Positions 55,869 through 63,744 of a stretch of DNA of 64,000 nt are shown here, one piece after another. Every line of letters starts with the position of its first letter. Position 1 is the stretch's first letter. This stretch comes from Acidimicrobiia bacterium. GTDB taxonomy: Bacteria; Actinomycetota; Acidimicrobiia; Acidimicrobiales; CAIXPF01. The notes under the pieces are model-generated. The model saw only the letters and a list, made by a program, of their open reading frames with translations, had not been told where the DNA came from and searched no databases. The position numbers and the translations under genes were made by a program. Location: positions 310,001-374,000 of the forward strand of contig CANJRG010000002.1 in NCBI GenBank assembly GCA_947476745.1, read 5' to 3'.

Positions 55869-57119
55869 TCACGCCGTTCCGGGGCCGGTCGCCGCGCCGT
55901 CCGCCGACAGCGGAGGCCGTAGGGCTGGGCCGGCCCGATTCGCCCGGACAGCAGCCGCGTCGGCTTCGGCGGCCACCTTCACCGCCTCGACGACGCGCTG
56001 CATGTTCGCCCGGTGCTCGTCGATGCGCCGGGCCAGGATGCGCGGCTCCTTGTCGGGCATCCGCTCGATGGCCGCGGTGATCCCCGACGGGCCGGGGCCG
56101 AGGACCACCCGGTAACGCAAGCGGGTGGCCCCGGCGATGCCGGCGAGCTCGAAACGCCATTGGGCACCGGGGTTTTCGGGGTCGGAGGTGACCCAGCCGA
56201 ACTCACGCCGTTCCTCGTAGCGGTCCACGAAACAGGGCACGTCCCACTCGCCGATCGCCGGGTGGGCGTTCGAGCCGACAAACCGGGCGCCGAGCGCCGG
56301 ACCGTCGAAACCGTCGTCCCAGCGGGCACCGACGAACTCCTCGCTGGCGGTCGAGCCGAAGGTGATGTCGCTCACATAGGGCCAGACCGCTGCAGGCGGG
56401 GCCTTGATGTCGATCTCGACAATCGTGCCGGCCCCGTCGGCATGGCGGGGCGGGTCGCTCGGACCATGCTCCCAGGTACGGGCAAAGCCGTCGAAGTAGG
56501 TGATCTCGCGTGCCGGGTACCGCGGGGCGCGCTTGAAGTCGGTGCCCTTGGTCCACGCTACCGGGATCATGGCGATCTGCGTCATACCTTCAGGTATGCC
56601 GAGCAGCGTGGCGAGGTCGTCCTGACGGGTCAGGATGGCGGTGGTCCACGCCGTACCCAGGCCCCGGGCCCGCAACGCCACGCAGAAGCTCCAGACCGAC
56701 TGGATGACCGAGTCGAACAGACCCGGACGCCCGCTGCCGTCGTGCACCCCGATGATGGTGGGGATGACGATGGCCGGCACCTCGGCGAGATGGCGGGCCA
56801 GATACGCCGCGGAGGCCATCACCTTTTCCTGGGGATGGCCGGTGCCGGCGATGGCCTCATGCGCCTGGATCATCCACTCCCCCGCCGAGGCGAGGTAGAG
56901 CTTCGCCAGCTCCGCCTTCAGCGCCCGGTCGCGCACCACGATCCAGCGTCGGCTGCCCTGGTTGCCGCCCGAGGGAGCCTGTTCGGCCACGTCGATGCAG
57001 TCGAGGATGATCTGCTCGTCGACGGGACGCCCGAGGTCGAGGCGGCGGCGCACCGCCCGGGTGGTGGTGAGTGCCTCGTCGACCGAGGCGACGTCGATGC
57101 GGTTGCCGTCAGAGGTCAT
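55869..57119 (-). CDS. Nitroreductase-family domain fused to an SRPBCC domain
   Basis: 416 residues. Residues about 10-215 are a flavin nitroreductase: TTRAVRRRLDLGRPVD, EQAPSGGNQGSRRWIVV and GLGTAWTTAILTR. Residues about 235-380 are a START/SRPBCC hydrophobic cavity: VEIDIKAPPAAVWPYVSDITFGSTASEEFVGARW and FVDRYEERREFGWV. The fusion joins a redox domain to a ligand-binding domain. A 2-bp gap from the SCO6745-family gene upstream implies co-transcription. The redox substrate could be the cavity ligand. Confidence 0.87.
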   Translation of the reverse strand: MTSDGNRIDVASVDEALTTTRAVRRRLDLGRPVDEQIILDCIDVAEQAPSGGNQGSRRWIVVRDRALKAELAKLYLASAGEWMIQAHEAIAGTGHPQEKVMASAAYLARHLAEVPAIVIPTIIGVHDGSGRPGLFDSVIQSVWSFCVALRARGLGTAWTTAILTRQDDLATLLGIPEGMTQIAMIPVAWTKGTDFKRAPRYPAREITYFDGFARTWEHGPSDPPRHADGAGTIVEIDIKAPPAAVWPYVSDITFGSTASEEFVGARWDDGFDGPALGARFVGSNAHPAIGEWDVPCFVDRYEERREFGWVTSDPENPGAQWRFELAGIAGATRLRYRVVLGPGPSGITAAIERMPDKEPRILARRIDEHRANMQRVVEAVKVAAEADAAAVRANRAGPALRPPLSADGAATGPGTA

Positions 57120-57121
57120 GG

Positions 57122-57901
57122 TCAGTCCTTGGGGAGCGCCGCGCCCGAATCGGCGGTCAGCTTGGTGGCGGCATGGGCCAGTGCGGCCTTGGCCAGATCC
57201 CGGAACTCGTCGCGCTCGGCATCGTCGAGGGTGTCGAAGTCGGCGGCGTGCAGCACGTTGCCGGCCGCTTCGAGCGCCTTGCGGGCGTCGGCGAGCGGCA
57301 CGCCGTCGGGGTAGGGGGCGGGCCAACCGAAGAACTTGGCGTTCCAGGCACCGGTCGGCCCGCTCATGATCGCCAGTAGCGGGCTCATCCCGGCGGCCTG
57401 CACCGCGGTGCAGTGGCGGGCGAAGCCGAGCTCCCGCAGCGTCTGGCACAGCTGGAAGGTGCGCGCTGGCCCCACCGGCGGCAACGGCTGGTCACGCCAG
57501 CCGACGAAGCTCGGGGCACCGATGGGGCTGGCGTGCTGCACCACCCGTTCGGCGAGCTCGCCGAGGCGTTGAGACCCCTCGAAGCCGTCGAGATGGTCGG
57601 CGCCCCACTCCTGACAGATCCGCAGGAAGACCGCTCCGCCGTCCTTCGGCGCCATGACGGTGCGGCCGGCCCGCACCTTGGCCCGTAGGAAGTCGGGCTC
57701 CCAGAAGAACGCGGCGCCCACCACGTTGTCGACCGGGCAGTCGCCGAGACCGCCGAAACGTCCCACCGAGTACGCCTCGATGGGGTCGGTGGGCATGCCG
57801 GCCGCCACCGCCTTGGTCGTGGTCGATCCGGCCATCAGCCAGTGCATGGCCAGCATCCCGATCGAACCGCGCATGGACCGGGCCAGGGCAAGAGAATCCA
57901 T
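57122..57901 (-). CDS. SCO6745-family helical protein (paralogue 2)
   Basis: A 259-residue helical protein. YSVGRFGGLGDCPVDNVVGAAFFWEPDFLRAKV is the family's start pattern and CTAVQAAGMSPLLAIMSG a core helix. It is only distantly related to the copy at 42288. It precedes the nitroreductase-SRPBCC gene by 2 bp. The function of the family is not known. ATG 57901 gives the first conserved helix intact. Confidence 0.75.
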   Translation of the reverse strand: MDSLALARSMRGSIGMLAMHWLMAGSTTTKAVAAGMPTDPIEAYSVGRFGGLGDCPVDNVVGAAFFWEPDFLRAKVRAGRTVMAPKDGGAVFLRICQEWGADHLDGFEGSQRLGELAERVVQHASPIGAPSFVGWRDQPLPPVGPARTFQLCQTLRELGFARHCTAVQAAGMSPLLAIMSGPTGAWNAKFFGWPAPYPDGVPLADARKALEAAGNVLHAADFDTLDDAERDEFRDLAKAALAHAATKLTADSGAALPKD

Positions 57902-57991
57902 GGCGGGGGACCGTAGTCAGCCCGGTGCAGTGGGTCCAATGAACGGACTTTCCCACCGTCAGCAAACCCCGACCGAATCGACGTGGCGGGG

Positions 57992-58183
57992 TTAGGTGGT
58001 CATGGCAACGGTGCCAGCGTAGACCCCGGCGGGAGTGGCGTAGTCGAGGGTGGCGCGGGGACGGGTGTTGCGCTCGTAAGCGACCCGGTCCAGTTCGCTG
58101 TCCAAGACGCCCCGGAAATCGGTTTGACCCTTGGGAAAGTACTGACTCAGCAACCGGTTGGTGTTCTCATTCGAACCCCGCTG
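57992..58183 (-). pseudogene. IS30-family transposase remnant (C-terminus)
   Basis: A 63-codon stretch reads QRGSNENTNRLLSQYFPKGQTDF to RNTRPRATLDYATP, the conserved IS30 end with the last catalytic Glu in NENTN. The preceding codon, normally Trp, is TGA (58184-58186), so the frame is broken. Upstream in the same frame there is no IS30 homology, so the N-terminal two-thirds is missing. It ends at TAA 57992-57994. This is a dead fragment. Confidence 0.85.
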
Positions 58184-58630
58184 TCACGGCTTGGGGTTGC
58201 CCCGCTGGTCGATGCCGGTTCCCGTGAAGAACGCGTTGCGATCCTGGCCGAGGACGGCGTGGCCGCGCCCGACCCGACGGATGTCCGGGTGAAGATGATG
58301 GAGTAGATGGTCATACCCGGCGGCAGCAACCAGCATCATCGCAGAGAGGGCAGCCGGCCAGGCGCTGTTCGCCGAGGCCGTGATCGGCACTCGAATCAAC
58401 ACGCAGGGTGGTATTCGAGAATCATCCCAAGAAAATGACGCTAGCAGGACGGGGACTTGACACATTCTGGCGGTGCGGGATGCGATTCAGAGTACCGGCG
58501 CGTGGTCGGCCTCCTAGGTGTCTTGTCCTTCGGCATGGCTCCATCCTCGTTTCCAAGATCAACCAACTCCAACACTTCCGAGGCACATCAGAGCCTCCAA
58601 CGAACCCAGGGCGATTCACGATGTCGGTTC

Positions 58631-58749
58631 GGTTTGTAGCCAAATGGTTCGGCCGACCCGCCGACCAATACCGCGTAACCCCCTGACCAGGTACTTCGCG
58701 CCGATGCAGCGAGCCTTGCCGCCACGCTCGAGCCACTTCGCTACAAACC
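58631..58749 (+). repeat. 119-bp inverted-repeat element, family 2, copy E
   Basis: Ends GGTTTGTAGCCAAATGGTT (58631-58649) and AGCCACTTCGCTACAAACC (58731-58749), complementary at 16 of 19 positions. Same length and orientation as copy D at 35858-35976; CCGCCACGCTCGAGCCAC before the right end matches CCGGCACGCTCGAACCAC in D. Confidence 0.88.
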
Positions 58750-58819
58750 GCCCGACCAGGGCCCGCCAGGTGCCGCTTCGGCGCCGCACCGCTGCCGAAC
58801 GGCCGTTGAACCGACGCAA

Positions 58820-58930
58820 CGAATCGACATCGAATCGGCGAAACGAACCGACACAACGAATCGGCAGCGAATCGGCGCACCAACTCGGCACAACGAATCG
58901 ACACCGAATCGATGCACCGAAACGGCACCG
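58820..58930. repeat. 37-bp tandem repeat of CGAATCG paired boxes
   Basis: Three 37-bp units, starting 58820, 58857 and 58894. Each begins with CGAATCG-N4-CGAATCG at 11-bp pitch, giving boxes at 58820/58831, 58857/58868 and 58894/58905. A fainter fourth unit may precede. It lies 130 bp before the SDR start at 59060. Confidence 0.93.
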
Positions 58931-59059
58931 GATCGCCGCGAAGCGGGGCCGGATCGGCGACCGGGCGGTACCGAATCGACGCGGTCGCCGGTCGCCGGTT
59001 CGCTAGAACGGGGCCAGGAACGGCGCGACCGACGCGCCGGACAGACTCAGGGAGCATCC

Positions 59060-59911
59060 ATGGCAGGCAGGCTCGACGGCAAGGTGGCGGTCATCACCGG
59101 AGGGGCATCGGGCATCGGCGCAGCGACCGCGGCGCGGTTCGTGGCCGAGGGGGCGAAGGTGATGCTCGGCGATCTCCAGGACGAGGTCGGCGAGAAGCTC
59201 GCCGCGTCCCTCGGCGACGGCGTCGCGTACCGCCACTGCAACGTGGCCCGGGAACCGCAGGTCAAGGGCCTCATCGACGAGGCCGTCGATCGCTTCGGCC
59301 GCCTCGACATCGTCTTCAACAACGCCGGGTTCGGCGGGGCCATGGGCTCGTTCGAGGACACCACCGTCGACGAGTACGACCTCACCATGGACGTGCTGCT
59401 CAAGAGCGTCTTCCTGGGCATCAAGCATGCCTCGCCGCATCTGAAGGCCCAGCGCTCGGGTTCGATCATCTCGACCGCATCGGTGTGCGGCCTCATGCCC
59501 ACCATCGGCGCCCACCTCTACAACGTGGCCAAGGCCGGCGTGATCATGATGACCAAGACCGCTGCGGTGGAGCTGGCCGAGTACGACATCCGGGTCAACT
59601 GCATCTGCCCCGGCTACGTGGCGACCCAGCTGCACGTGGGCCGGACCCTGTCCGAGCTCGACGACGACGAGGCTGCCGAACGGATGGACAGGGCCCGCGA
59701 ACGGACCAACGAGTCGCAGCCCATCGCCCGCATGGGCGAGGCCGAGGACATCGCGTCGATGGCGCTGTTCCTGGCCGGCGACGAGTCGACCTGGGTGACG
59801 GGCACCGCCCAGGTCGTCGACGGTGGGCTCACCCTCGGCAAGCCCTGGCGCAAGCTGGCTCCGATGCTCACCGAGCACCGGCCGATGCGCATGTACGTCC
59901 CCGAAGACTGA
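59060..59911 (+). CDS. Short-chain dehydrogenase/reductase
   Basis: A 283-residue classical SDR closely similar in layout to the one at 37911: TGGASGIG, Asp in LGDLQDEVG selecting NAD, NNAGFGG, Ser in STASVCGLMP and YNVAK. It also has the C-terminal extension LGKPWRKLAPMLTEHRPMRM. Sequence style suggests a paralogue of the 37911 gene. Its long leader carries the paired-box array. A hydroxy-acid or steroid-like substrate is possible but not determined. Confidence 0.92.
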   Translation: MAGRLDGKVAVITGGASGIGAATAARFVAEGAKVMLGDLQDEVGEKLAASLGDGVAYRHCNVAREPQVKGLIDEAVDRFGRLDIVFNNAGFGGAMGSFEDTTVDEYDLTMDVLLKSVFLGIKHASPHLKAQRSGSIISTASVCGLMPTIGAHLYNVAKAGVIMMTKTAAVELAEYDIRVNCICPGYVATQLHVGRTLSELDDDEAAERMDRARERTNESQPIARMGEAEDIASMALFLAGDESTWVTGTAQVVDGGLTLGKPWRKLAPMLTEHRPMRMYVPED

Positions 59912-59929
59912 CCTGGGCAACCGGCCGGT

Positions 59930-60649
59930 TCAGGCCGGGCCGGTCGCCCCCCGGCGCAACCGGGCGTTGGTGTAGGCCAGCCGGAACCCGTGCCGTTCGA
60001 TGTTGCGGGCGCTGGTGGCCCCGGGGTCGGCGGTGACCACCGCCAGGGTGCAACCGGCGTCGCGGGCGACGGCCAGGCGGGCGGTGAGCAATGCCCGCTG
60101 CACGCCCCGCCGCCGGTGTTGCATCAACGTGGTCGTCCCGCCCAGCGCGGCGACCGTGCCGTGCACCAGCAGGTTCGACGCACCGACGGGCTCGCCGTCC
60201 AGGCTCGCCAGCAGCAACGAGGCCTGCGGGCAGCCCAGCAGCATCCGGTTCCGGCGGGCCACCCGGCGACGGGACGAGCCGTCGTCGTAGCCGAACCCGT
60301 CGAGCAGCACCGTCGACCAGGTGCCGAACGGGGCCTCGTCGACCGTGACCACGGCGATGTCCGCCGCCGGGCCCGCCGCCGGGGCGACCGGCCGGGGATC
60401 GAGCGTGGCGCGCACGTAGACGTTGCGGAACCCCTGCAGTCGATAGCCCCGCTGACCGGCCAGCCGCCACCACGACGCATCGGCCAACGGGCACAGTTCC
60501 ACCTCCGGGGCGAGATCGTGCGCGGCGGCGAAGTCCTCGAGGAGTGCGAAGTGCTCGGGCCCGGCCACCGCACCGTCGGCGAGGCCGGCGCCCGGCACCC
60601 GGTTGGCGAACAGGCCCGGACCGGTGAACGCCGCCCAGCCGTCGGTCAC
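59930..60649 (-). CDS. GNAT-family N-acetyltransferase
   Basis: A 239-residue protein. The acetyl-CoA loop QHRRRGVQRALLTARLAVARDAGC and the final NIERHGFRLAYTNARLR mark a GNAT domain at about 120-235. The first 100 residues are less conserved and may be a degenerate second GNAT fold, as in some actinobacterial proteins. GTG 60649 is chosen because GGAGG lies 6 bases upstream on the minus strand. It converges on the SDR with 18 bp between. It is divergent from the NUDIX gene. Confidence 0.85.
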   Translation of the reverse strand: MTDGWAAFTGPGLFANRVPGAGLADGAVAGPEHFALLEDFAAAHDLAPEVELCPLADASWWRLAGQRGYRLQGFRNVYVRATLDPRPVAPAAGPAADIAVVTVDEAPFGTWSTVLLDGFGYDDGSSRRRVARRNRMLLGCPQASLLLASLDGEPVGASNLLVHGTVAALGGTTTLMQHRRRGVQRALLTARLAVARDAGCTLAVVTADPGATSARNIERHGFRLAYTNARLRRGATGPA

Positions 60650-60754
60650 CGCAACCCTCCGGGCGAGCCGACCGACCACCGCCCCATCGTCGGCCGCTGC
60701 GACGAACCCGGTCGCACCGGGGCCGATCGGGCCGGATCGGGATACTGTCCGCTC

Positions 60755-61447
60755 GTGCGTATCGACATCATCGATCACCCTGAGAGCCCGAAGCCGGCCC
60801 ATCCCGCCTCCACCGTCGTCCTGCTGCGGGACAGCGCCGAGGGGATCGAGGTGCTGATGATCCACCGCAGCTCCAAGACCGCCTTCGGGGGCCTTTGGGC
60901 CTTTCCCGGCGGGCGGATCGAGGAGGAGGACATCCCCGAGGGCACCGAGCCCGACCCGCTGCCCGCCGCCCGCCGCGCCGCGGCACGCGAGACCGCCGAG
61001 GAGGTCGGCCTGACCATCGACGAGACGTCCCTGGTGTGGATCAGCCACTGGTTGCCCCCGGCGGACGCCCCGGTGCGGTTCTCGACCTGGTTCTTCGCTG
61101 CGCCGGCTCCCGACGGACTGGTGACCATCGACGCCGACGAGGTGAACGACCACCGCTGGTTGCGGCCCGCCGATGCGTTGGCCAGCCGTCACGCCGGCGA
61201 GATCGAGCTGGTCACCCCCACCTTCGTGACGCTGGACCACCTGAGCAAGCGGGCCACCGTGGCCGAGGCGCTGGCCCATGGCGAGCCGGACCTGTTCGTC
61301 ACCCGGATCTCCCGCGACGAACACGGTGCCCGGGTATGCCTCTACCACGGGGACGCCGGCTACGAGTCGGGCGATGCCACGGTGGCGGGGCCGCGCCGCC
61401 GCCTGGTCTTGGGTCGTGACCTCTGGGTCTGGGAGGACACCCGCTGA
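60755..61447 (+). CDS. NUDIX hydrolase
   Basis: A 230-residue NUDIX protein. The box is GGRIEEEDI... followed after an insertion by AARRAAARETAEEVGL, so the catalytic REXXEE helix is present, with a longer first loop than the classical 23-residue box. This long-loop form resembles the RppH/CoA-pyrophosphatase-like or NUDT19-like group. It would hydrolyse a nucleoside-diphosphate-linked compound such as a CoA or sugar nucleotide. GTG 60755 is the start. It is divergent from the GNAT gene. Confidence 0.9.
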   Translation: MRIDIIDHPESPKPAHPASTVVLLRDSAEGIEVLMIHRSSKTAFGGLWAFPGGRIEEEDIPEGTEPDPLPAARRAAARETAEEVGLTIDETSLVWISHWLPPADAPVRFSTWFFAAPAPDGLVTIDADEVNDHRWLRPADALASRHAGEIELVTPTFVTLDHLSKRATVAEALAHGEPDLFVTRISRDEHGARVCLYHGDAGYESGDATVAGPRRRLVLGRDLWVWEDTR

Positions 61448-61549
61448 CCGACCACGGGCGTACCCCGCCGACGGCAGCACGTTGCGAGCGGGTCGCCACG
61501 GCTGCACCGGTGCTAAGCACCGCCGACGGCGGTCGCTAGTGTCTGCACG

Positions 61550-62809
61550 ATGGTCCTCCGTGCTTTGATCACCGGCGGTGCCGTCCTCGCCGCAGCCGGC
61601 ACCGCCGCCGTCGAGTTGCGCTACCGGCGCCACCCGGGCAACGACCTGCGCTTCGAGGACGAGGGCTGGCAGCAGGAACGCACCGGCCCCGGCTCGCTGC
61701 GGATGAGCGGCCGCCTGATCGTGCACAACGTGATCCCCCATCGCGAGGTGATGCTCACCGACGTGGGACTCGAGGTCCGCCTACTCGGCGATCACGACCT
61801 CGACGGCGTCGCGGTGCGCACCCGGGTCACGTCGCTGCGCAAGGACTACCCCACCCGGGCCGACGGCTACTGGGTGTCCTACGTGGTCAAACCGGCCTCG
61901 TACGCCTCCCCGTCGCCGCTGGAGTTCGAGGTCGACGTCACCGGCCCCGAGGCCGCCCTCGACGGCCTCTACGGCGCCTGGGTCGAGATCCGCCTCGACA
62001 CCTACGGCTTCGCGGCCACCCGCGAGCAGTTCCACCATGTCGTGCTGCCGCTGCGCTTCCCCGACCCCGCCGAGGTCGTCCCGTGGCGCGAAGCCGCCGA
62101 TGGCCGGGCGCTGGTCCGCACCGTGCGCACCCACCTGCTCGGCCCCTTCGACGACCCGCTCGAGGTGGTCCGCCGCTACGCGCTGCCCCACGCCCGGCCC
62201 GGCGACATCGTCACCATCGGCGAGACCCCTCTCGCGGTCATCCAGGGCCGCTTCCACGACCCGCGCATGATGGCCATGGGCTGGCCCGCCACCCGCCTGG
62301 CCCAGTTCATGAGCGGCGAGGGCTCGCTCGGCACTGCCGGCGGCATGCAGGCCCTGATGAACGAGCACGGCACGATGCGGGTGATCGGCGCCCTGGCCGG
62401 CGGGGTGGCGGCGAAGGCCGTCGGCAAGCCCGGCTGGTTCTACCGCCTCGCCGGGCCGCAGGCCCGCCTCGTCGACGACGTCACCGGCACCCTGCCGCCC
62501 TACGACAAGTTCATAGTGGTAGGCCCCGAGCGGGCCGACGAGGTCTGCGTTCGTATCGCCGGCGGCACCGGCCTCGCCGCCGCCGTGGTCGACGCCAACA
62601 ACCTCGGCAAGGTCGACGTGGTCGGCTTCTCCCCCGCCACCGACCTGGGCTTGGTGTGCGACGCCCTGCGGGCCAACCCCGCCGGCAACGGCGACGAGGG
62701 CACCCCGATCGTGCTGATCCGCCCCACCGGCGGCCCGGGCGACTCCACCGGCTCGAACGGCTCGAACAGCTCGAACAGCTCGAACGGATCCGCAGCAGGC
62801 GACCGATGA
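61550..62809 (+). CDS. F420-0:gamma-glutamyl-ligase-like protein, membrane-linked
   Basis: 419 residues. A short N-terminal hydrophobic segment (ALITGGAVLAAAGTAAV, about 5-22) may anchor it. From about residue 215 it matches F420:L-glutamate ligase-like proteins: RPGDIVTIGETPLAVIQGR, ARPS-type ALMNEHGTMRVIGALAGG, DVTGTLPPYDKFIVVGP and VVDANNLGKVDVVG. The middle portion is extended relative to CofE. It ends in a Ser/Asn/Gly repeat tail encoded by 9-bp units. Its stop overlaps the start of a methyltransferase gene (ATGA). True ligase activity is not proven; the LLM oxidoreductases nearby would use F420. Confidence 0.8.
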   Translation: MVLRALITGGAVLAAAGTAAVELRYRRHPGNDLRFEDEGWQQERTGPGSLRMSGRLIVHNVIPHREVMLTDVGLEVRLLGDHDLDGVAVRTRVTSLRKDYPTRADGYWVSYVVKPASYASPSPLEFEVDVTGPEAALDGLYGAWVEIRLDTYGFAATREQFHHVVLPLRFPDPAEVVPWREAADGRALVRTVRTHLLGPFDDPLEVVRRYALPHARPGDIVTIGETPLAVIQGRFHDPRMMAMGWPATRLAQFMSGEGSLGTAGGMQALMNEHGTMRVIGALAGGVAAKAVGKPGWFYRLAGPQARLVDDVTGTLPPYDKFIVVGPERADEVCVRIAGGTGLAAAVVDANNLGKVDVVGFSPATDLGLVCDALRANPAGNGDEGTPIVLIRPTGGPGDSTGSNGSNSSNSSNGSAAGDR

Positions 62810-63729
62810 ACGCTGCCCTGCTCGCCGTGCTGTGGTGCCCCGACGACCACGGCGACCTTCGCGACGACGGCGACGCCGCCACCTGCACCACCTGTGCCCG
62901 CCGGTACCCGGTGATCCACGGCGTGCTGTCGTTCCTGGCGGACGTCGAGCTCGTCGGCGCCGACCGGGCCGAGCAGCAGGCCCGCGACGACGAGGCCTCC
63001 TGGTACGACACCCTGTGGCCGGAGTACGCCGACCGCATCGAGTGCCCCGCCCACGCCGAACAGATGGGCCGCCCGGCAGGGCCGGTGCTCGACATCGGCT
63101 GCGGACCGGGCCGCATCACCGGCCACCTGGCCCGCGACCTCGGCCTGCCCACCATCGCCCTGGACTACAGCCTCGAGTCGCTGCGCCTGCTGGTGCCGCG
63201 CTGCGCCGGCCTCGCGGTGCTCCCGGTGCACGCCGATGCCCGCCATCTCCCGCTCCGCGACGGCGCGGTGACCGGGGCCACCTCGGGCATGTGCTACGAG
63301 CACCTGCGCGCCGCCGACCGATCCCTCATGCTGCAGGAGACGTCCCGGGTGCTGCAGCGCGGCGCGTCCTTCGGGGTCACGACCCTGAACTACAACCTGA
63401 CCTTCCGGCTGTGGAAGCTCAAGGGCAACCGCAGTGCCAAGGAAGGCGAGCACCTCTTCGGCGCCAACTTCTACTTCGTGCGCCAGACCCCGGCGGAGTT
63501 CCGGGCCGAGCTGGCCGAGGTGTTCACCGTCGAGCGGGTGGTCGGCATCCGCAACTTCCCCGTGCGCAGCATCGCCGGGCTGCTCGGCAGGGGCGCCGGG
63601 GATCGCACCGCGGACCGGTTCATGGCCTTCATGACCCGTACCGGGTACAAGGCCGACCGGCTGCTCGAACGCACACCGATCGGCCGCTACCTGGGCTTCC
63701 TGCTGCTGGCGAGGGCCACCAAGGCGTAG
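62806..63729 (+). CDS. SAM-dependent methyltransferase with N-terminal zinc ribbon
   Basis: A 307-residue class I methyltransferase. The N-terminus has Trm112-like Cys pairs (LWCPDD and CTTCARRYPV). The SAM motif I is VLDIGCGPGRIT, followed by LDYSLESLRLL and the acidic end of beta-2. A later EHLRAADRSLMLQETSRVLQRG is the post-II motif. It resembles methyltransferases of lipid or natural-product assembly. It is translationally coupled to the F420-ligase-like gene. Confidence 0.9.
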   Translation: MNAALLAVLWCPDDHGDLRDDGDAATCTTCARRYPVIHGVLSFLADVELVGADRAEQQARDDEASWYDTLWPEYADRIECPAHAEQMGRPAGPVLDIGCGPGRITGHLARDLGLPTIALDYSLESLRLLVPRCAGLAVLPVHADARHLPLRDGAVTGATSGMCYEHLRAADRSLMLQETSRVLQRGASFGVTTLNYNLTFRLWKLKGNRSAKEGEHLFGANFYFVRQTPAEFRAELAEVFTVERVVGIRNFPVRSIAGLLGRGAGDRTADRFMAFMTRTGYKADRLLERTPIGRYLGFLLLARATKA

Positions 63730-63744
63730 CCCGGCCCGACGCGC

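Larger units (their letters stand above)
58184..59059. other. Degenerate spacer with an inverted-repeat element and paired-box array
   Basis: 876 bp with no convincing gene. 58184-58465 is open on the minus strand but resembles no known family and reads into the IS30 remnant. It then contains the 119-bp family 2 element (58631-58749), the 37-bp CGAATCG array (58820-58930) and the leader of the SDR at 59060. Confidence 0.75.
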
